Shown piece by piece: positions 1 through 10,349 of a stretch of 64,000 nt of DNA (positions within the stretch are counted from its first letter, which is position 1; every line of letters starts with the position of its first letter). Position numbers and translations under genes: made by a program. The notes below the pieces were generated by a model. The model ran no database searches. It worked only from the letters and a program-made list of their open reading frames with translations, and was not told the DNA's origin. The stretch is from contig JASJFT010000032.1 in the NCBI GenBank assembly GCA_030770425.1, positions 124,001 to 188,000 of the forward strand. The letters run 5' to 3'. This DNA is from Darksidea phi (taxonomy: Eukaryota > Ascomycota > Dothideomycetes > Pleosporales > Lentitheciaceae).

Positions 1-420
1 TTGCTGAGCTGTACGAGCCTGCTGCTTCTGCGCTCGCTCAGCTGCCTGATCAGCCCTCTCCTTCGCTCGAGCTGCGCGAGCCTCAGCCCTCGCAACACGC
101 TTTTCTTGAAGTAATCTAGCCTTTAGCTGCTGGCTAGCCTTTCTAGCCTCAGCTGCCTCGCTTTTTGAAGCTGTAATTGTTCTTCTTAAGCTTCTTGTTG
201 CTGTAGGTTCTCCTGCGCCTTCTGCACCTTACTAGGTGACCAGAAAACTGCACCTCCATAATACTCATGAGGCTCTTAAGAGGCAGAGCTTTGCGTCAAT
301 TTAAACGTCTCTTTTTAGTTACTAGGGCTTCTTCTAAGTCTTGATTTTTATATTTAAGTAGTTACTTTTAAACAGAGATTGAGTAAATTATTCGTCTAAG
401 CTTATGCGTCTCTCTAGTCA
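1..420 (-). pseudogene. RIP-degraded pogo/Tc1-type (DDE_1) transposase, C-terminal end
   Basis: Read on the minus strand from about 420 to 1, one frame gives a tail with the look of fungal pogo-like DDE_1 transposases: a segment reading YYGGAVFWSPSKVQKA at about 195-245, followed by a long Gln/Glu/Ala/Lys/Arg-rich coiled stretch running to the window edge. The frame is broken by TAA and TAG codons that would be CAA or CAG after reversing one C-to-T change, for example within QQQEA*EEQL near 180-200. This is the RIP pattern. The catalytic domain would lie at higher coordinates in the AT-rich tract and cannot be read. The element continues past base 1. The family call rests on the C-terminal pattern only. 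Confidence 0.6.
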
Positions 421-1060
421 CCTTCCTATCCACTATACTCTATAGGAGAGTCTTGATTTTCAGCTAATCTAACGCGCTAAGTACTAAGGTTAAGCTTTCT
501 CTTAATTCTTGATTAGATTAGCTATCTTTAGTAAATCTTTTAAGTATAGCCTCTAGATTGAGTAGAGAGATACCCGTAGCTTTAAAAGCGTAAAGGACTA
601 AAGACTAAGTAATAAAGCTAACCTTAGATATTCTAGAATATACTAAAGAAGTCTCCTTTAGTAATTATTACTAATCTTTAACTTTTATAAAGAAAGGTTA
701 ATAGTTTAATTAAGTAGATAATTAAGAGAGACTTAAAGATATAAATATTAAGTAACTATAAGATAATAAATAAAATTCTATTTTAATTATAGTAGTTAAT
801 AAAATTTCTCGTTCTATATTCTAATTCTCGTTTATAAAAGATTAGGTAATTTTATAAATTAAATCTTCTAGTTTTTCTCTTTAGAATAAACCAAATTTTA
901 TAGTTATAGCTTTACTAATAAAAAAGTTATTAGACTTTAAAATTATAATTTTTCGAATACCCTTTTTTTATATTACTCTACTATATATAAATAGATAATT
1001 AGAAATATATTAAAAAAAATAAGGGATAGTATTTAGAAAGAGATAAGGCGAATCCTTAGG
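421..1060. repeat. AT-rich RIP-mutated transposon tract
   Basis: Very AT-rich sequence, dense in TTA, TAA and TAG in all frames and without any long open frame. It adjoins the transposase tail and lies where that transposase's catalytic domain should be, so it is best explained as the rest of the same RIP-degraded element. No terminal repeat could be located. Confidence 0.6.
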
Positions 1061-2825
1061 GAGACGTAGTAGGTATATACTAGTCCTATACAGCGCCCGG
1101 CACGTAGCCGGTCCGACGATGTTCCGGTGTATTTACATCAGAGGGTGGAGGTAGGCGTAACAGCCTTAGTATTATAGGGTGCGTGATAACCATCAATAGC
1201 TTCGCCAAGGTCGCTCTACCTCGACAATTATAACCTATTTTATATAACATCTGTCACAACCAAGCATGTTGCAAGCGCGGGCTAAGCCGTCGGAAGCGCG
1301 CACGCATTCAAAACTCTCGCAAGAACAGTGGGAAGAATTCTATGTGAGGCTAACATTGCCACTCGAGCCTATCGGGCTGACACTATACAGCGTTGCACAA
1401 AAGTTGAAGCGAACAATTTAAACAGCTGCGCCTAGCTTCATGTTCAGGCACATGTTAAGGCGGAGATAGGAGCTCGTGTGAACGATTACCTCCGTAGTAA
1501 AGGCATCCCAACTGTGGATGAGGACGTCATCGGCTGGCGAATGAAGAATGCGCTCAGGGACACGAAGCATACAGGTAAGCGTGTGGCCAAAGCAGAGAAC
1601 ATCTCTAATATTAGTAGTCTAAGGCAGAAAGCAACTAGAAAGCGGGCCACCCTCCACTAACTTCAGGGATGCCGCTGTACGACCCCTTCTCCCTGCGCCG
1701 CCCGTCAAGGATTCGTGCGGCGCGAATGCCGGTGTGACAGAATACGGCAATAGAAAGCCCGCTGTCTAGCCAATATACAAGCTCATGGGGGAAGCTATTC
1801 GCCAAATTTTGTTGAGATGTGACTTAGATTCTCAAAGCCTTGTGCTTTACCTTAGGGTCTGTGCATAGAATGGAACTTATATCACACACGCTTCCCCACT
1901 TGGCCCGTACAAAATCGCCGTTTACCGTAATACATCCTGTTCCTTTGCGAATGTACCATTTAATTCATCTTTGCGTGGTTTTAGGTGTTTTAACGTCGTA
2001 GTGCGTTTGTAGGCGGGTGTAAATAACTTCATACTTTGCCGCTAATTGGGGGGAGGGGGGGGCTCGTCATTTCGGGTCTGGGCAAAGATGCCCAACCGCC
2101 GGGTTGTCCTCTCGGCCAGCCCAACTCTCTTAAAGTGCGATACCATCTTATGCTGTCATAACGTGCATTCTCTATCATCTTCTATACCGTCAAGGGCTCT
2201 TTTATCGCCACCTAACCATCGACTCCGCCATCTTAGCAGTGACACCAGCGTTTCAGCGTCCCCAAGGATTACATTCTGGACGCTGGTTATCGGTCGCGAC
2301 CGGTTGTATCTACAAGTTGATACTAATATTCCGACACCTGATGGTAAAGCAAAGAGTCTTGTAATAAGATTTCTCTTATGTTTATAGTCCCTTACTGTCG
2401 ACGCCCTCGACCCAACGATTTTCACGGATAGAACGTCTAACACGCTGAAGTGGGTAGGTGGAGAGAATTAGATGGTTTATTGGCGTGACTGCGTCGTATC
2501 TATTAAAAACACGGGCGAACACCAACCATGGGAAGAGCTTACGAAGAAGGATGGAAAATTAAACTCCCTTTCGGCAAATCAATATGGCTTGCGGGTACAG
2601 GCGGGCAAGTAAAGGTGATGAAGGAAGGTGAATAAGGGCTTGAATAGGTAGCGAAGATCGGCTTGGTTATCACCCCTGAACTAACCTGAATATCGTTGTC
2701 AGCTCCGGCAAGTCTGCAAAGAAAAGGGAGAAGGAGCCCGTCGAAAATAAGGACACAAAGGATAACACAAAGAATAGCGCAAAGGATGGCAGTTGGACAT
2801 TGAGTTATGCAAGGATTTACTGTCG
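1061..2825. other. Stretch without a confident gene
   Basis: Base composition returns to normal at about 1060. The open frame ending at 1660 on the plus strand (about 70 codons, Lys/Arg-rich, after a TAG) and overlapping frames on both strands at 2046-2443 match nothing I recognise. A lysine-rich open stretch on the plus strand at about 2700-2830 could be a short relic exon. There is a G-run at 2047-2061. I see no supportable gene. Confidence 0.5.
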
Positions 2826-4397
2826 CTACTGAGCGTCATGCACGAAGACCGTCCGCAGGTCCATATCGTAATGCTTCTTTTGCATCACCTTCTCTCTAAG
2901 AGTCTGCCCCGCGTCTTGAGACCAGTACTTGGAGATAGCCTCGCCGGTCGCTTTAGTTATCTGCTCGCCACGATGTCTATTGCGAATATGAATGGGGAAG
3001 AGCGTATACATAGCGTTGACAGACTCAAGACATGGAAATACCAATACGTTCCTTTCCGCCATCCTTCCTTTGCCAGATCCGCGAGTGAGAATCCATTGAG
3101 GAAATTGACTGGTAGTCTTGCCTCTTCTTCCTTGAGTATGGATAAAAAGCGCTCATGTACATTTTCGTACCTTTTCAGTTCGTCGCCATCGATTTCATCA
3201 ACTCCCAACCCCGTTAACCAATATGGAGCTCCTTGCGTTTGAACCGGTAGGGAACATATCCATTCTAAGTCAATAGGAGTTTAACGTTCCAGTCATCGTC
3301 GACTAGAAAGTTGCTTTGATTCATATCTGTAAGCTGAAGAACGAATAGCCCCCCTCGAAAGGTCCGATCAAGGTATTGGTGGGCCACAGCGCGTATCAGT
3401 ATGCTGGTCGTCATCTGGTTAACACCATCATACTCGTTATTCACCGCATTGGGTTGTTCGCGAAAAAGATTGTCGTGGTAGGTGATGATATCAGTAACGT
3501 ATGGTGCGACCGATGTGTAGGTGGTGTGCTCTTCTATAGCTCGTGACGCGCCCTCTCTCTCGGGGACGGCAGTAGTCATAGTAAGAGGCCGATTAGTGAG
3601 AGTAATTATCCCGTTATCATGAAAGATGTACGATCCTATTCGAGGCTGAGGTAGGCGAGCCAAGCAAAGCACGACTTGCGCTAGTCCTCTCAGAAAATTG
3701 TTCATCCGTTACTGATTTCCCATATGGAGCTCGAAGGAGTCTGACAGCATCGAGCCGCAATTGACGTACTCAAGAAGGATATATCCAGACGGAAGGTTAT
3801 ATGCGTTCGGGTGACGAGTGTACTGGGAGCGTTTAGGAAGGCGTAGGAAGGCGGAGAGAGCTCGCGTAGCCCAATTTGCAGCGCGGACTAAAATCGACCG
3901 ATGTAATACGTATGCGTACTACACGCGTTAGTATCTAAAGGTTACGAAAGAATACTGAAGCATACAACAGACGAGTCGGGGAACTTGAAGCCCCAGAGGT
4001 GAGGGATTCGAATATCTGTACAATTGCGTTGCATGAAGATATAAGTTGCAACCTCACACCTCATCTTCTCCGATATACTGCCAGAGTATTGGGCAAGCGA
4101 GTGGGGAAGAGGACAGCGTAGAAGGACCTTTCTGTTTGTACCTCCGGTCTCATTAAGAATATCAACCGGAATGCAGATATTGAAGCCTCCCATGATCCAC
4201 TGATCCGGCTGCGACACTATACAGCTTCCTCTGTTCGTCAGAAGGTGGTGAGAAACGATGGCTCTGATAGCTGCCGTGTCGCCCGTAAGGCTCGAAAGAA
4301 ATTTATCGTTCTGTCGCGCGATTTCCAGTTTTCTCAATACGTTCGATTCGTCATCGGCGGCCTCTGCGTATCTTATTTGCCCAAGCGGCTGCGGCAT
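2826..4397 (-). pseudogene. Aminoglycoside phosphotransferase (APH)-family protein, broken
   Basis: Minus-strand pieces join into one fungal APH/choline-kinase-like protein. The first piece (4397-3942) has the N-lobe (GGFNICIPV, then LLRCPLPHSL and EKMRCEVATYIFMQ). Next comes a stretch with SGYILLEYV (about 3800-3712), then 3705-3265 with the family motifs PRIGSY, PNAVN and LTDMNQSNFLVDDDW. The rest is DLEW..APYWLTG, EIDGDELKRYE and a C-terminal end at 2826. At least three lesions separate them: an in-frame TAA at 3711-3709, a one-base deletion near 3275 just after VDDDWNVKLL, and a frame change near 3025. A gap in homology after 3942 may be a fourth lesion or an intron. In this family the Asn and Asp residues around NQSNFLVDDD bind metal and phosphate. 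Such genes form large, often decaying families in Pleosporales. The family call is firm; a functional product is unlikely. Confidence 0.75.
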
Positions 4398-4493
4398 GTT
4401 GAAATTAGGATAGGTAAAGAGGAGAACGAGAATAGCTATATATTATAACGTGTTCCACCAGCAAGCTGCACACCCCAGCACCCTGCGCAGCCC

Positions 4494-4564
4494 AAAAACC
4501 ACCAAAAATCGGAAAAAACCGCGCCTTGATATCTCAACAACGACTTAATACAATAATTTGAAAC
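4494..4564 (+). repeat. Left terminal inverted repeat
   Basis: This is the left arm of the inverted pair; its partner is 5248-5316. The outermost clear match is AAAACCACCAAAAATC against GATTTTTGGCGGTTTT on the other side. Similarity stops abruptly outside these positions. Confidence 0.75.
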
Positions 4565-5247
4565 TCTTAAGTATCGCACCAGTTTAGAAATCTCAGCTGA
4601 AGGTTCCTACCTTGTGCTCCTACTGCCTCCGGCACCGGGTCCGTTGACTGATGAAGTGTGTCCATCGCTCTTCTTAGGAAAACTGGTCGTGAGAGCCAAC
4701 GGGTTGAAGTTGACGGCTTAGCAGAAACAGTTGGCAAAATTGACGTCGGAATGGAAGCATAAATTCAGGAGCCCACGGTCGATCGTTGAGCGTATTGGTT
4801 CGCGGAAGCAGGCAAACTTTTCGCGTCACTAGGCAGCAGCATTTCGTAGGGCTGTGCAGTGGCCAGCCGCTCGGCGACCCCGCATCCACTACATAATTGG
4901 CTATCGGTAAGTGTCAGCATCCCTATTATAGGAAGGCAGTACCGAGCAGAAGTTCAAACCGTGGGAAGGAAAAGGGCCAGTAGAATTCGAGCTTGGTCTG
5001 CATTACCGGAACCTACGCTTTCGTTAAGCAACTTGAGTGTCTCCGTGGTGAACATGTCTGAAGTTCGGCCTGCGGCATGGGATTTTTCCAGCGGCAGGCC
5101 ATGCCTAAAGGGCACTAGTAGCCCGTCTAGAAGTATTTTATCGAGTAGTTCTAGAGATAAAGTAATTTAGCTTAAAATTGGGGTCCAAAACATGATATCT
5201 AGACATTAATTAGACGCTTCAAATAGGTATTAAAGCCTAAATATAGA

Positions 5248-5316
5248 GTTTTAGGTTATTTTATTAAGTCGTTGTTGCGATATCAAGGCGCGGCTTTTCT
5301 GATTTTTGGCGGTTTT
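5248..5316 (-). repeat. Right terminal inverted repeat
   Basis: This is the right arm of the inverted pair with 4494-4564. It contains ATTAAGTCGTTGTTG and GATATCAAGGCGCGG, as does the reverse complement of the left arm. Confidence 0.75.
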
Positions 5317-5380
5317 CTTCCTCCTATTCTCAAAGCCGCCACAATCTACGCTCGAATCTTTTTGAACTAGTAATTATTGG

Positions 5381-6170
5381 TCATAGATCGTTGTTGCTAA
5401 TTCTACTGCCGTCTTTGCCTTTAAGCGCGTCGTCCGTCGCCGCATCGTCGCCTGTCGCCCGCCGCCCGTCATCGTCCACCGGGGGCCAGCGACAATATAT
5501 CTGTACACGCCGGCGTTTAGCATATTAATTCGTGGAGTACAGGAATGAAGGCGAAAAACGCCGATAAGATGGATAATCCAGTGTCTAAGGTTCCAATTCC
5601 AAAATATCACCCCAGTCGGTGTTCCAAACTCCGAATTTGAGGGATTTCAGGCTCGGGAATCGGTCTGTAAGAGCGGTTAAGAGATGTCGAGGCGCCGTTG
5701 TATGCAAGTCCGGTATGCGTAAACTACTTCAGTCCATAACTTGGGCCCAAATCTTGCAGTTGTGGGGTGTGAAATAGTACACGGGCGTGAATCGATCCTT
5801 ATTCTCAACCAATTCAAATCCTAATACTTCTAGAGCGAGGAACTGGTCGATTGTCAAATGCCGCATATGGTTCTTGATCGCATCCGTATCATCGGCTAGC
5901 CTCACTGTTACTCCAGAACTAATAACCTTCGTTGAGGCGGTTTTATTGTGCAGCGAGACGCCCCGGAAATGCAGAAATTCCGACTCGTTTCGACAAAATT
6001 TTGTCGCTAAATGGAATTCCTTGAATGCTTTTCGGTTTCTTTGATATAGCTAAAGGATTATTTATCATGAGAAGCGCATTGGTATGAGGGCGAGATTAGG
6101 ATTACACACCTTCCAGGATAAGATAGAGAACATCTCGGGGTGCATGAAGTAGATGCGAGGCTTCTACCAT
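5381..6170 (-). pseudogene. F-box-like protein with three RIP-type stop codons
   Basis: An ATG at 6170 opens exon 1 (6170-6108), which reads like a fungal F-box start (HAPRDVLYLILEG). An intron of 58 bases follows (6107-6050, GTGTAA..TTTAG), then LYQRNRKAFKEFHLATKFCR and about 85 more residues ending WAQVMD at a TGA (5731-5729). The same frame goes on with sensible sequence: SSLRIPDLHTTAPRHLL, then FPSLKSLKFGVWNTDW. It meets a TAG (5587-5585), reads on, meets a TAA (5527-5525) and ends near 5381. Each stop is one C-to-T or G-to-A change from a sense codon (TGG, CAG, CAA). As it stands the first open part would make 127 residues. F-box proteins recruit substrates to SCF ubiquitin ligases. The family call rests on the N-terminal pattern and the leucine-rich C-terminal style and is moderate. 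Confidence 0.6.
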
Positions 6171-6432
6171 TGCTGCCTAGAACGTACAATGATTATGGTG
6201 TTATTATTGAGTAGATTGGGAGATAATAGTGAGCGAGAGGCCCAGGAAGACAGATGGCAGCCGTTCGGCGAGCAACACATGCACTAACCGGGGATAGTAT
6301 AGTGTAGCTTGCACAGAATCGAGGCGGCGATTGGTTGTTGGATAGGGAGAAGACATTCTAGTTTTGATCCTGCAATTGCAAAGCCTTTTATCGACTGATA
6401 TAGACGGTGGACAGTGAACTAAAAATGAGAGG

Positions 6433-7726
6433 TCATAGCTTAGCAGATTCAAGGACTTTGACCACAAACCCCAACCTAGGAAAATGAATCCGTACATCTA
6501 ACTCCCCCTTAGCCAACGGCTTGATCACGGCTTCTTCAACACCCAACTTGACCAAGAACCCAATCGTGGGGTCATCTTTCCCTGTATCATCGGGCGCCAC
6601 ACTAACCACCGCACCGGGCACAAGCCCGCGCTCGCAATCTAGTGTGGGGTGCTGGTCCACTGCGGTTGGGACGAGAAGACTGCTATCATCAAGGAGGGGC
6701 GTACAACGAAGTGTTTCTTTCCAGTTTGCCGAAGTGCTGACATGTACCACGGTCTCGAGATTGGTCAGTGAAGTGAGGTGCCGTTCTAGACGATGGAACC
6801 ACGCCCAAAGTCCGGGGAAGCGTTGTTCATTGAAGACAGCGGTCATCACATCATCCTGCGTGTCCTGCGTCCCGCCTCCGGTGAGGTTGTATATCCCCTT
6901 TCCGGCTGAGATGTCAAGACCCCAGCGTAGTTGGTAGTAGAGTGAGATATCCGCTAAGCTAGGCATCTTCGTCGGCAATGCCCATGTACTGCTCTTGAAT
7001 GTGGGTTCTAGCAGTGTGAGATGAAGATCTAGGTTCGACAGGTTGAGCGGAATTTTGGCAGCTAGCTTTTCGGGATCGAGTTTGTGGCCTATGAGCTGGG
7101 CGCGGTCGGTGCCGAAGGAGGATCGCCAGACCGAGGGTGGAATGAGGCCGGTAGTTACGCGGAACAGGGGTCGCTATCAGCATCATCAGCATCCGTTCTA
7201 TAGATACCCCCCCTCTTATTTGGCCTCTACTCTTTTCAAAGGAACCACTTACATCAACCCAAAAACTCGCAAACCCTCTCGCCATACCTCTATAAGCCCA
7301 ATCTCCTAACCCATCACATTCAGGATACACACTTCTCCACCCATCTTTCGCTGGGAAAAAGTGCTCAAGGGCCTCAATGATAAGTGAAGTATCGCAGTAG
7401 ATCTCACAACCAATGGCCAGAACGGGGATTTTTCGGTACGAGAGGGCGAATGTTTGTGTAAGGAGCGGGCGTGGGGGCATCGAGGGTACCGGTATGTACG
7501 CTAGGGACTGTCAGGGATGGAGGGACGAAACCAAAGAATGATAGGACTAGAACAAAATATGATTTACCGAAAGGAACGCCCTTCAATTTCAACGCCAGCC
7601 GTACTTTATTCGTGAAGGGGCTCGCTGTGCATATATTAGCACGGTTACACACCCTCACTTCTTCTCCCCGCTTTGCTTACAGTCATATCCAAACAGGATC
7701 ACCGGGAGATGATTCGAATACGGCAT
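6433..7726 (-). CDS. Glutathione S-transferase-like protein
   Basis: Four exons: 7726-7681, 7624-7568, 7500-7253 and 7173-6433, with GT..AG introns of 56, 67 and 79 bases, give 363 residues. The N-terminal third is a GST thioredoxin-like fold: VILFGYDSSPFTNKVRLALKL at residues 8-28, then IPVLAIGCEIYCDTSLIIEAL, with the cis-Pro-type IPVL and the D(T/S) that contact glutathione in this family. The C-terminal two thirds are unlike classical GST_C and match the longer fungal GST-like proteins. The first Ser after YD is the likely thiol-activating position. The likely role is glutathione conjugation or reduction of small molecules in the cytosol; the substrate is unknown. The start was chosen because it directly precedes the conserved beta strand and the splice frame fits. 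It is the first intact gene after the decayed left end. Confidence 0.8.
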
Positions 7727-8240
7727 ATTGAATAAGCTGGTAAGATCCTGCTCGCTGATAACACAACGGTTAGTATGGTAGTGATAGCGGTGGGTGAGTT
7801 ATGTTCTCGGCCTGAAAGAAATGCGTGGAGGTGAGAGTGGAACGTTCCGTAAGCCCGTCAACCAACCAACATGAAGCCCCGCGAAGTCAGACCGAGGCTC
7901 TTTCTCTCGACCAAGCGGGCGGATTGGTCATCCTATTTTCTTTCGCTGCTTGGTAGCTTAGTCGAGCGTGGTGAGCTCGTTCATCGAAAGTGGTTGCGAT
8001 GGCATTCGTATCAAGATAGGGTGATAAAGAGAAGTGGAAAATAGGGAGGCGAAGGCCGCAAGAAAATAGATGATTCATTGATATCCGAACCATGACCATT
8101 CGTGCCGTAGCACCCCAGACGCCCAACGCCTTAACTGTTTCGTGCCCGCCATGAATGTTAGCGATATTCTACTAATTGAAAAGTGCACCACACTCTTGTC
8201 CGCATTAGAGAACGAACTGTGCTTTCGAAACCACATCGTT
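7727..8240. other. Intergenic, nothing seen
   Basis: This lies upstream of the GST-like gene and downstream of RLP24. Only short shadow frames occur. Confidence 0.5.
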
Positions 8241-8909
8241 TTAGCCGTCGACATCCATCGCCTCCACACCCCCACCAACCTTCATCTTCAATTTCCTCTT
8301 GCTCTTCATCTTCGGCACTTCCTCCTCCTCAGTAAGCGCATCCTCCTCGATCTCCTTCCTCCGCGCCGCAACCTTCTCCTTGACTTTCTGGAGATCAACC
8401 TCCTGCTCCACCTCCATGCCCTCAGTCTCCACCATAGCCCACCGTTCACTTGGTGGTAACAGATGCTGATTCTCCTCGACCAGCTTGCGATCCTCCGCTC
8501 TCTGTCGTTCCTTGTTGCCCTTCATACGCGCTTTGTAGAAAGCGCGCTCGCGACGTGCACGGATTTCTGATATGCGCGACATGGCTTTGAGCGTTGTCTG
8601 TACGAGGTCGCGGTTATAGCGCACAGGCACATTGCGGCGGGCGGCGAAGGCGAGGGTAGAATCGACGGTCATTTCCTTGCCATGGGCGCGGCGGAAGGAC
8701 TTTGTCCATGCGAGTTTGCGTGGGTTACGCTTCATTTTGAAGTTTTTGTGACATTTGGATTTGCAGAAGCGGAATGCGCGGGCGTCCTGGGCGAATTAGC
8801 AATGGCATGTAGAAGGTGCGTGCAATCGGGGGCGTACATTGCGGATGAAGGTAATACCTTTTGACGGATACACGGGCGCCGAGCAGAAATAGCACGTCTC
8901 GATCCTCAT
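8241..8909 (-). CDS. RLP24: Ribosome biogenesis protein RLP24
   Basis: Two exons, 8909-8838 and 8786-8241, with a 51-base intron, give 205 residues. The N-terminus [18 protein letters not shown] and the following [18 protein letters not shown] form the four-cysteine L24e-type zinc site. [13 protein letters not shown] and the basic coiled C-terminal half match eukaryotic RLP24. RLP24 is a placeholder for ribosomal protein eL24 on pre-60S particles. In the cytoplasm it is released by the AAA ATPase Drg1/Afg2, which it recruits through its C-terminal part. The gene is head-to-head with PAM18 (start 9169), with 259 bases between the two ATGs, so the two probably share a promoter region. Confidence 0.93.
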
Positions 8910-9168
8910 CGTGACTACTGGTCCTGGTCGAGCGGAGGGTTGGAGTCGAAGATGTAGTTCAAAGCTCGCGTACCATAGTGTGACTTTTTTCCAGCGCCAA
9001 GAGTTCGCCCCACACATTCCTCGCCTGCCTTGCTCCGATTGGCTAGTGCACGCCTTTCCACGCCCAACTTCTTTTCTCTCACATCCAACATCATCGCTCC
9101 AGTACATATCGATTTCGGTCTCAGCATCACTCAAACTTCACAACAACTACTAGCGCAAGGAAGAGAAA

Positions 9169-9613
9169 ATGTCGGCTTGGGTATGGGCCGTTGGCCTCGG
9201 CGCTACCGCCTTCTTCGTACGTCTCCCGAACTTCCACACGGAAACAGAAGGACGGAAAGGCTCACGGTGATTAGGGCCGCGCAGCACTCGTCGCAATGCG
9301 CCGCTCAGGCGGTGGTGCCGGCGCGCTGGGACGTAGCTACTATAAAGGAGGGTTCGAGCCGAAGATGACGAGGAGAGAGGCGGCGCTGATCTTGGAGATG
9401 CCGTAAGTCGCATACATTCATCCTATGGGACCCAAGGGAAGTGACAAGAGAAGATGCTAATGAGCTTATAGAGAACGCGGCATCACGAAAGAACTCCTAC
9501 GAAAGAAACACCGAGCGCTCATGCTGAACAACCACCCTGATCGAGGGGGCAGTCCGTACCTCGCAACCAAGGTCAACGAAGCAAAAGAACTGCTGGAGAA
9601 GGAGGTAAAATGA
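9169..9613 (+). CDS. PAM18: Mitochondrial import motor J-protein TIM14/PAM18
   Basis: Three exons, 9169-9216, 9275-9402 and 9472-9613, with GTACGT..TTAG and GTAAGT..ATAG introns, give 105 residues. A short N-terminal membrane segment ([20 protein letters not shown]) is followed by the [20 protein letters not shown] signature of TIM14. A C-terminal J-like domain carries the HPD triplet (NNHPDRGGS) needed to stimulate mtHsp70. The protein sits in the inner membrane with the J domain in the matrix, as part of the presequence translocase-associated motor with Pam16, Tim44 and Hsp70. The length is normal for filamentous fungi, where the N-terminal extension of the yeast protein is absent. Confidence 0.93.
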
Positions 9614-10349
9614 TGAAATGACGTGCGTATTTATACCTGTATAATACTGTGGGCAAGCATTGAGCATGGCGTTGGTCTGTTTCGTTGAAGTGGGAAGATG
9701 TATGGTTTGCGCGTTGATATAGGGGTACATCACCACTAGGGATTAGATGGGAATACGATGATCCTGATAAACTACAAGATTCTCCGTTCATGTCTAACTT
9801 TCTTACGAAGTCAGTCTGCGTCGCATTGTTGGACCGCCGATGTGACGGTAAACTCTCGTCTGTAAGGTTGAGTAACAGGCTGTCGTTCACAGAAAATCTA
9901 AAGAGACGGAAATGAAGGTGAGTGCAAGAATGTGTGAAATTTGACTCAAAGCTGATGACTGCAGTTTCGCATTTGCAGGCGATCAATGTGGTGCAGTACG
10001 ACTTTGTTAGCGCAAAACGAGTCACGTGTTCTCGTATCGTCTACGAGTCTACGGGACCTCAGCACCAGCACTAGGGTTTCAGTTCCCTACATGCAAGGTG
10101 GAAGAAATATATAAATATAGATCTGTAAGAAGGTATATACCAGTACTAACCCCGCCTGACGCCGTGCTATACTTTACTATACAGCCCACTGCGGGAATAC
10201 TTTATAGTACAGTACGCAAACGCTCTCATTGCAGCGCTCAAGCTCAATGATGAGTGGAAAGTGGGCCCATTTTACACCACCAAATGCAAACACAAGAAGA
10301 TGGTTCTACGCTATTCATACAACGCCAGGAGATATACTACTTTTCGTTC
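9614..10349. other. Intergenic, no supportable gene
   Basis: This stretch holds the 3' flanks of PAM18 and of the m-AAA protease gene. A 150-codon minus-strand frame at 9573-10025 overlaps the PAM18 end and has a random-looking product; it is not accepted as a gene. Confidence 0.5.

Larger units (their letters stand above)
4494..5316. mobile_element. Non-autonomous DNA element with ~70-bp terminal inverted repeats
   Basis: Positions 4494-4564, reverse-complemented, match 5248-5316 almost throughout. The shared core includes ATTAAGTCGTTGTTG, GATATCAAGGCGCGG and GATTTTTGG, with roughly ten mismatches and one single-base gap, many of them transitions. The enclosed element is about 823 bp and has no open frame resembling a transposase. 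Its right half (5110-5250) is AT-rich. No target-site duplication is evident at the presumed ends (left flank ends GCAGCCC, right flank starts CTTCCTCC), so the exact borders are uncertain. The size and lack of coding capacity fit a large MITE or an internally deleted cut-and-paste transposon. A foldback remnant of another element is the alternative. Confidence 0.7.

Noticed and set aside
2510..2830. A small two-exon lysine-rich gene on the plus strand starting at the ATG near 2529
   Set aside because: The first exon and the lysine-rich stretch do not join in frame with the visible splice sites.
9573..10025. A 150-codon minus-strand frame
   Set aside because: Overlaps the PAM18 3' exon antisense, with no domain and an unlikely composition.
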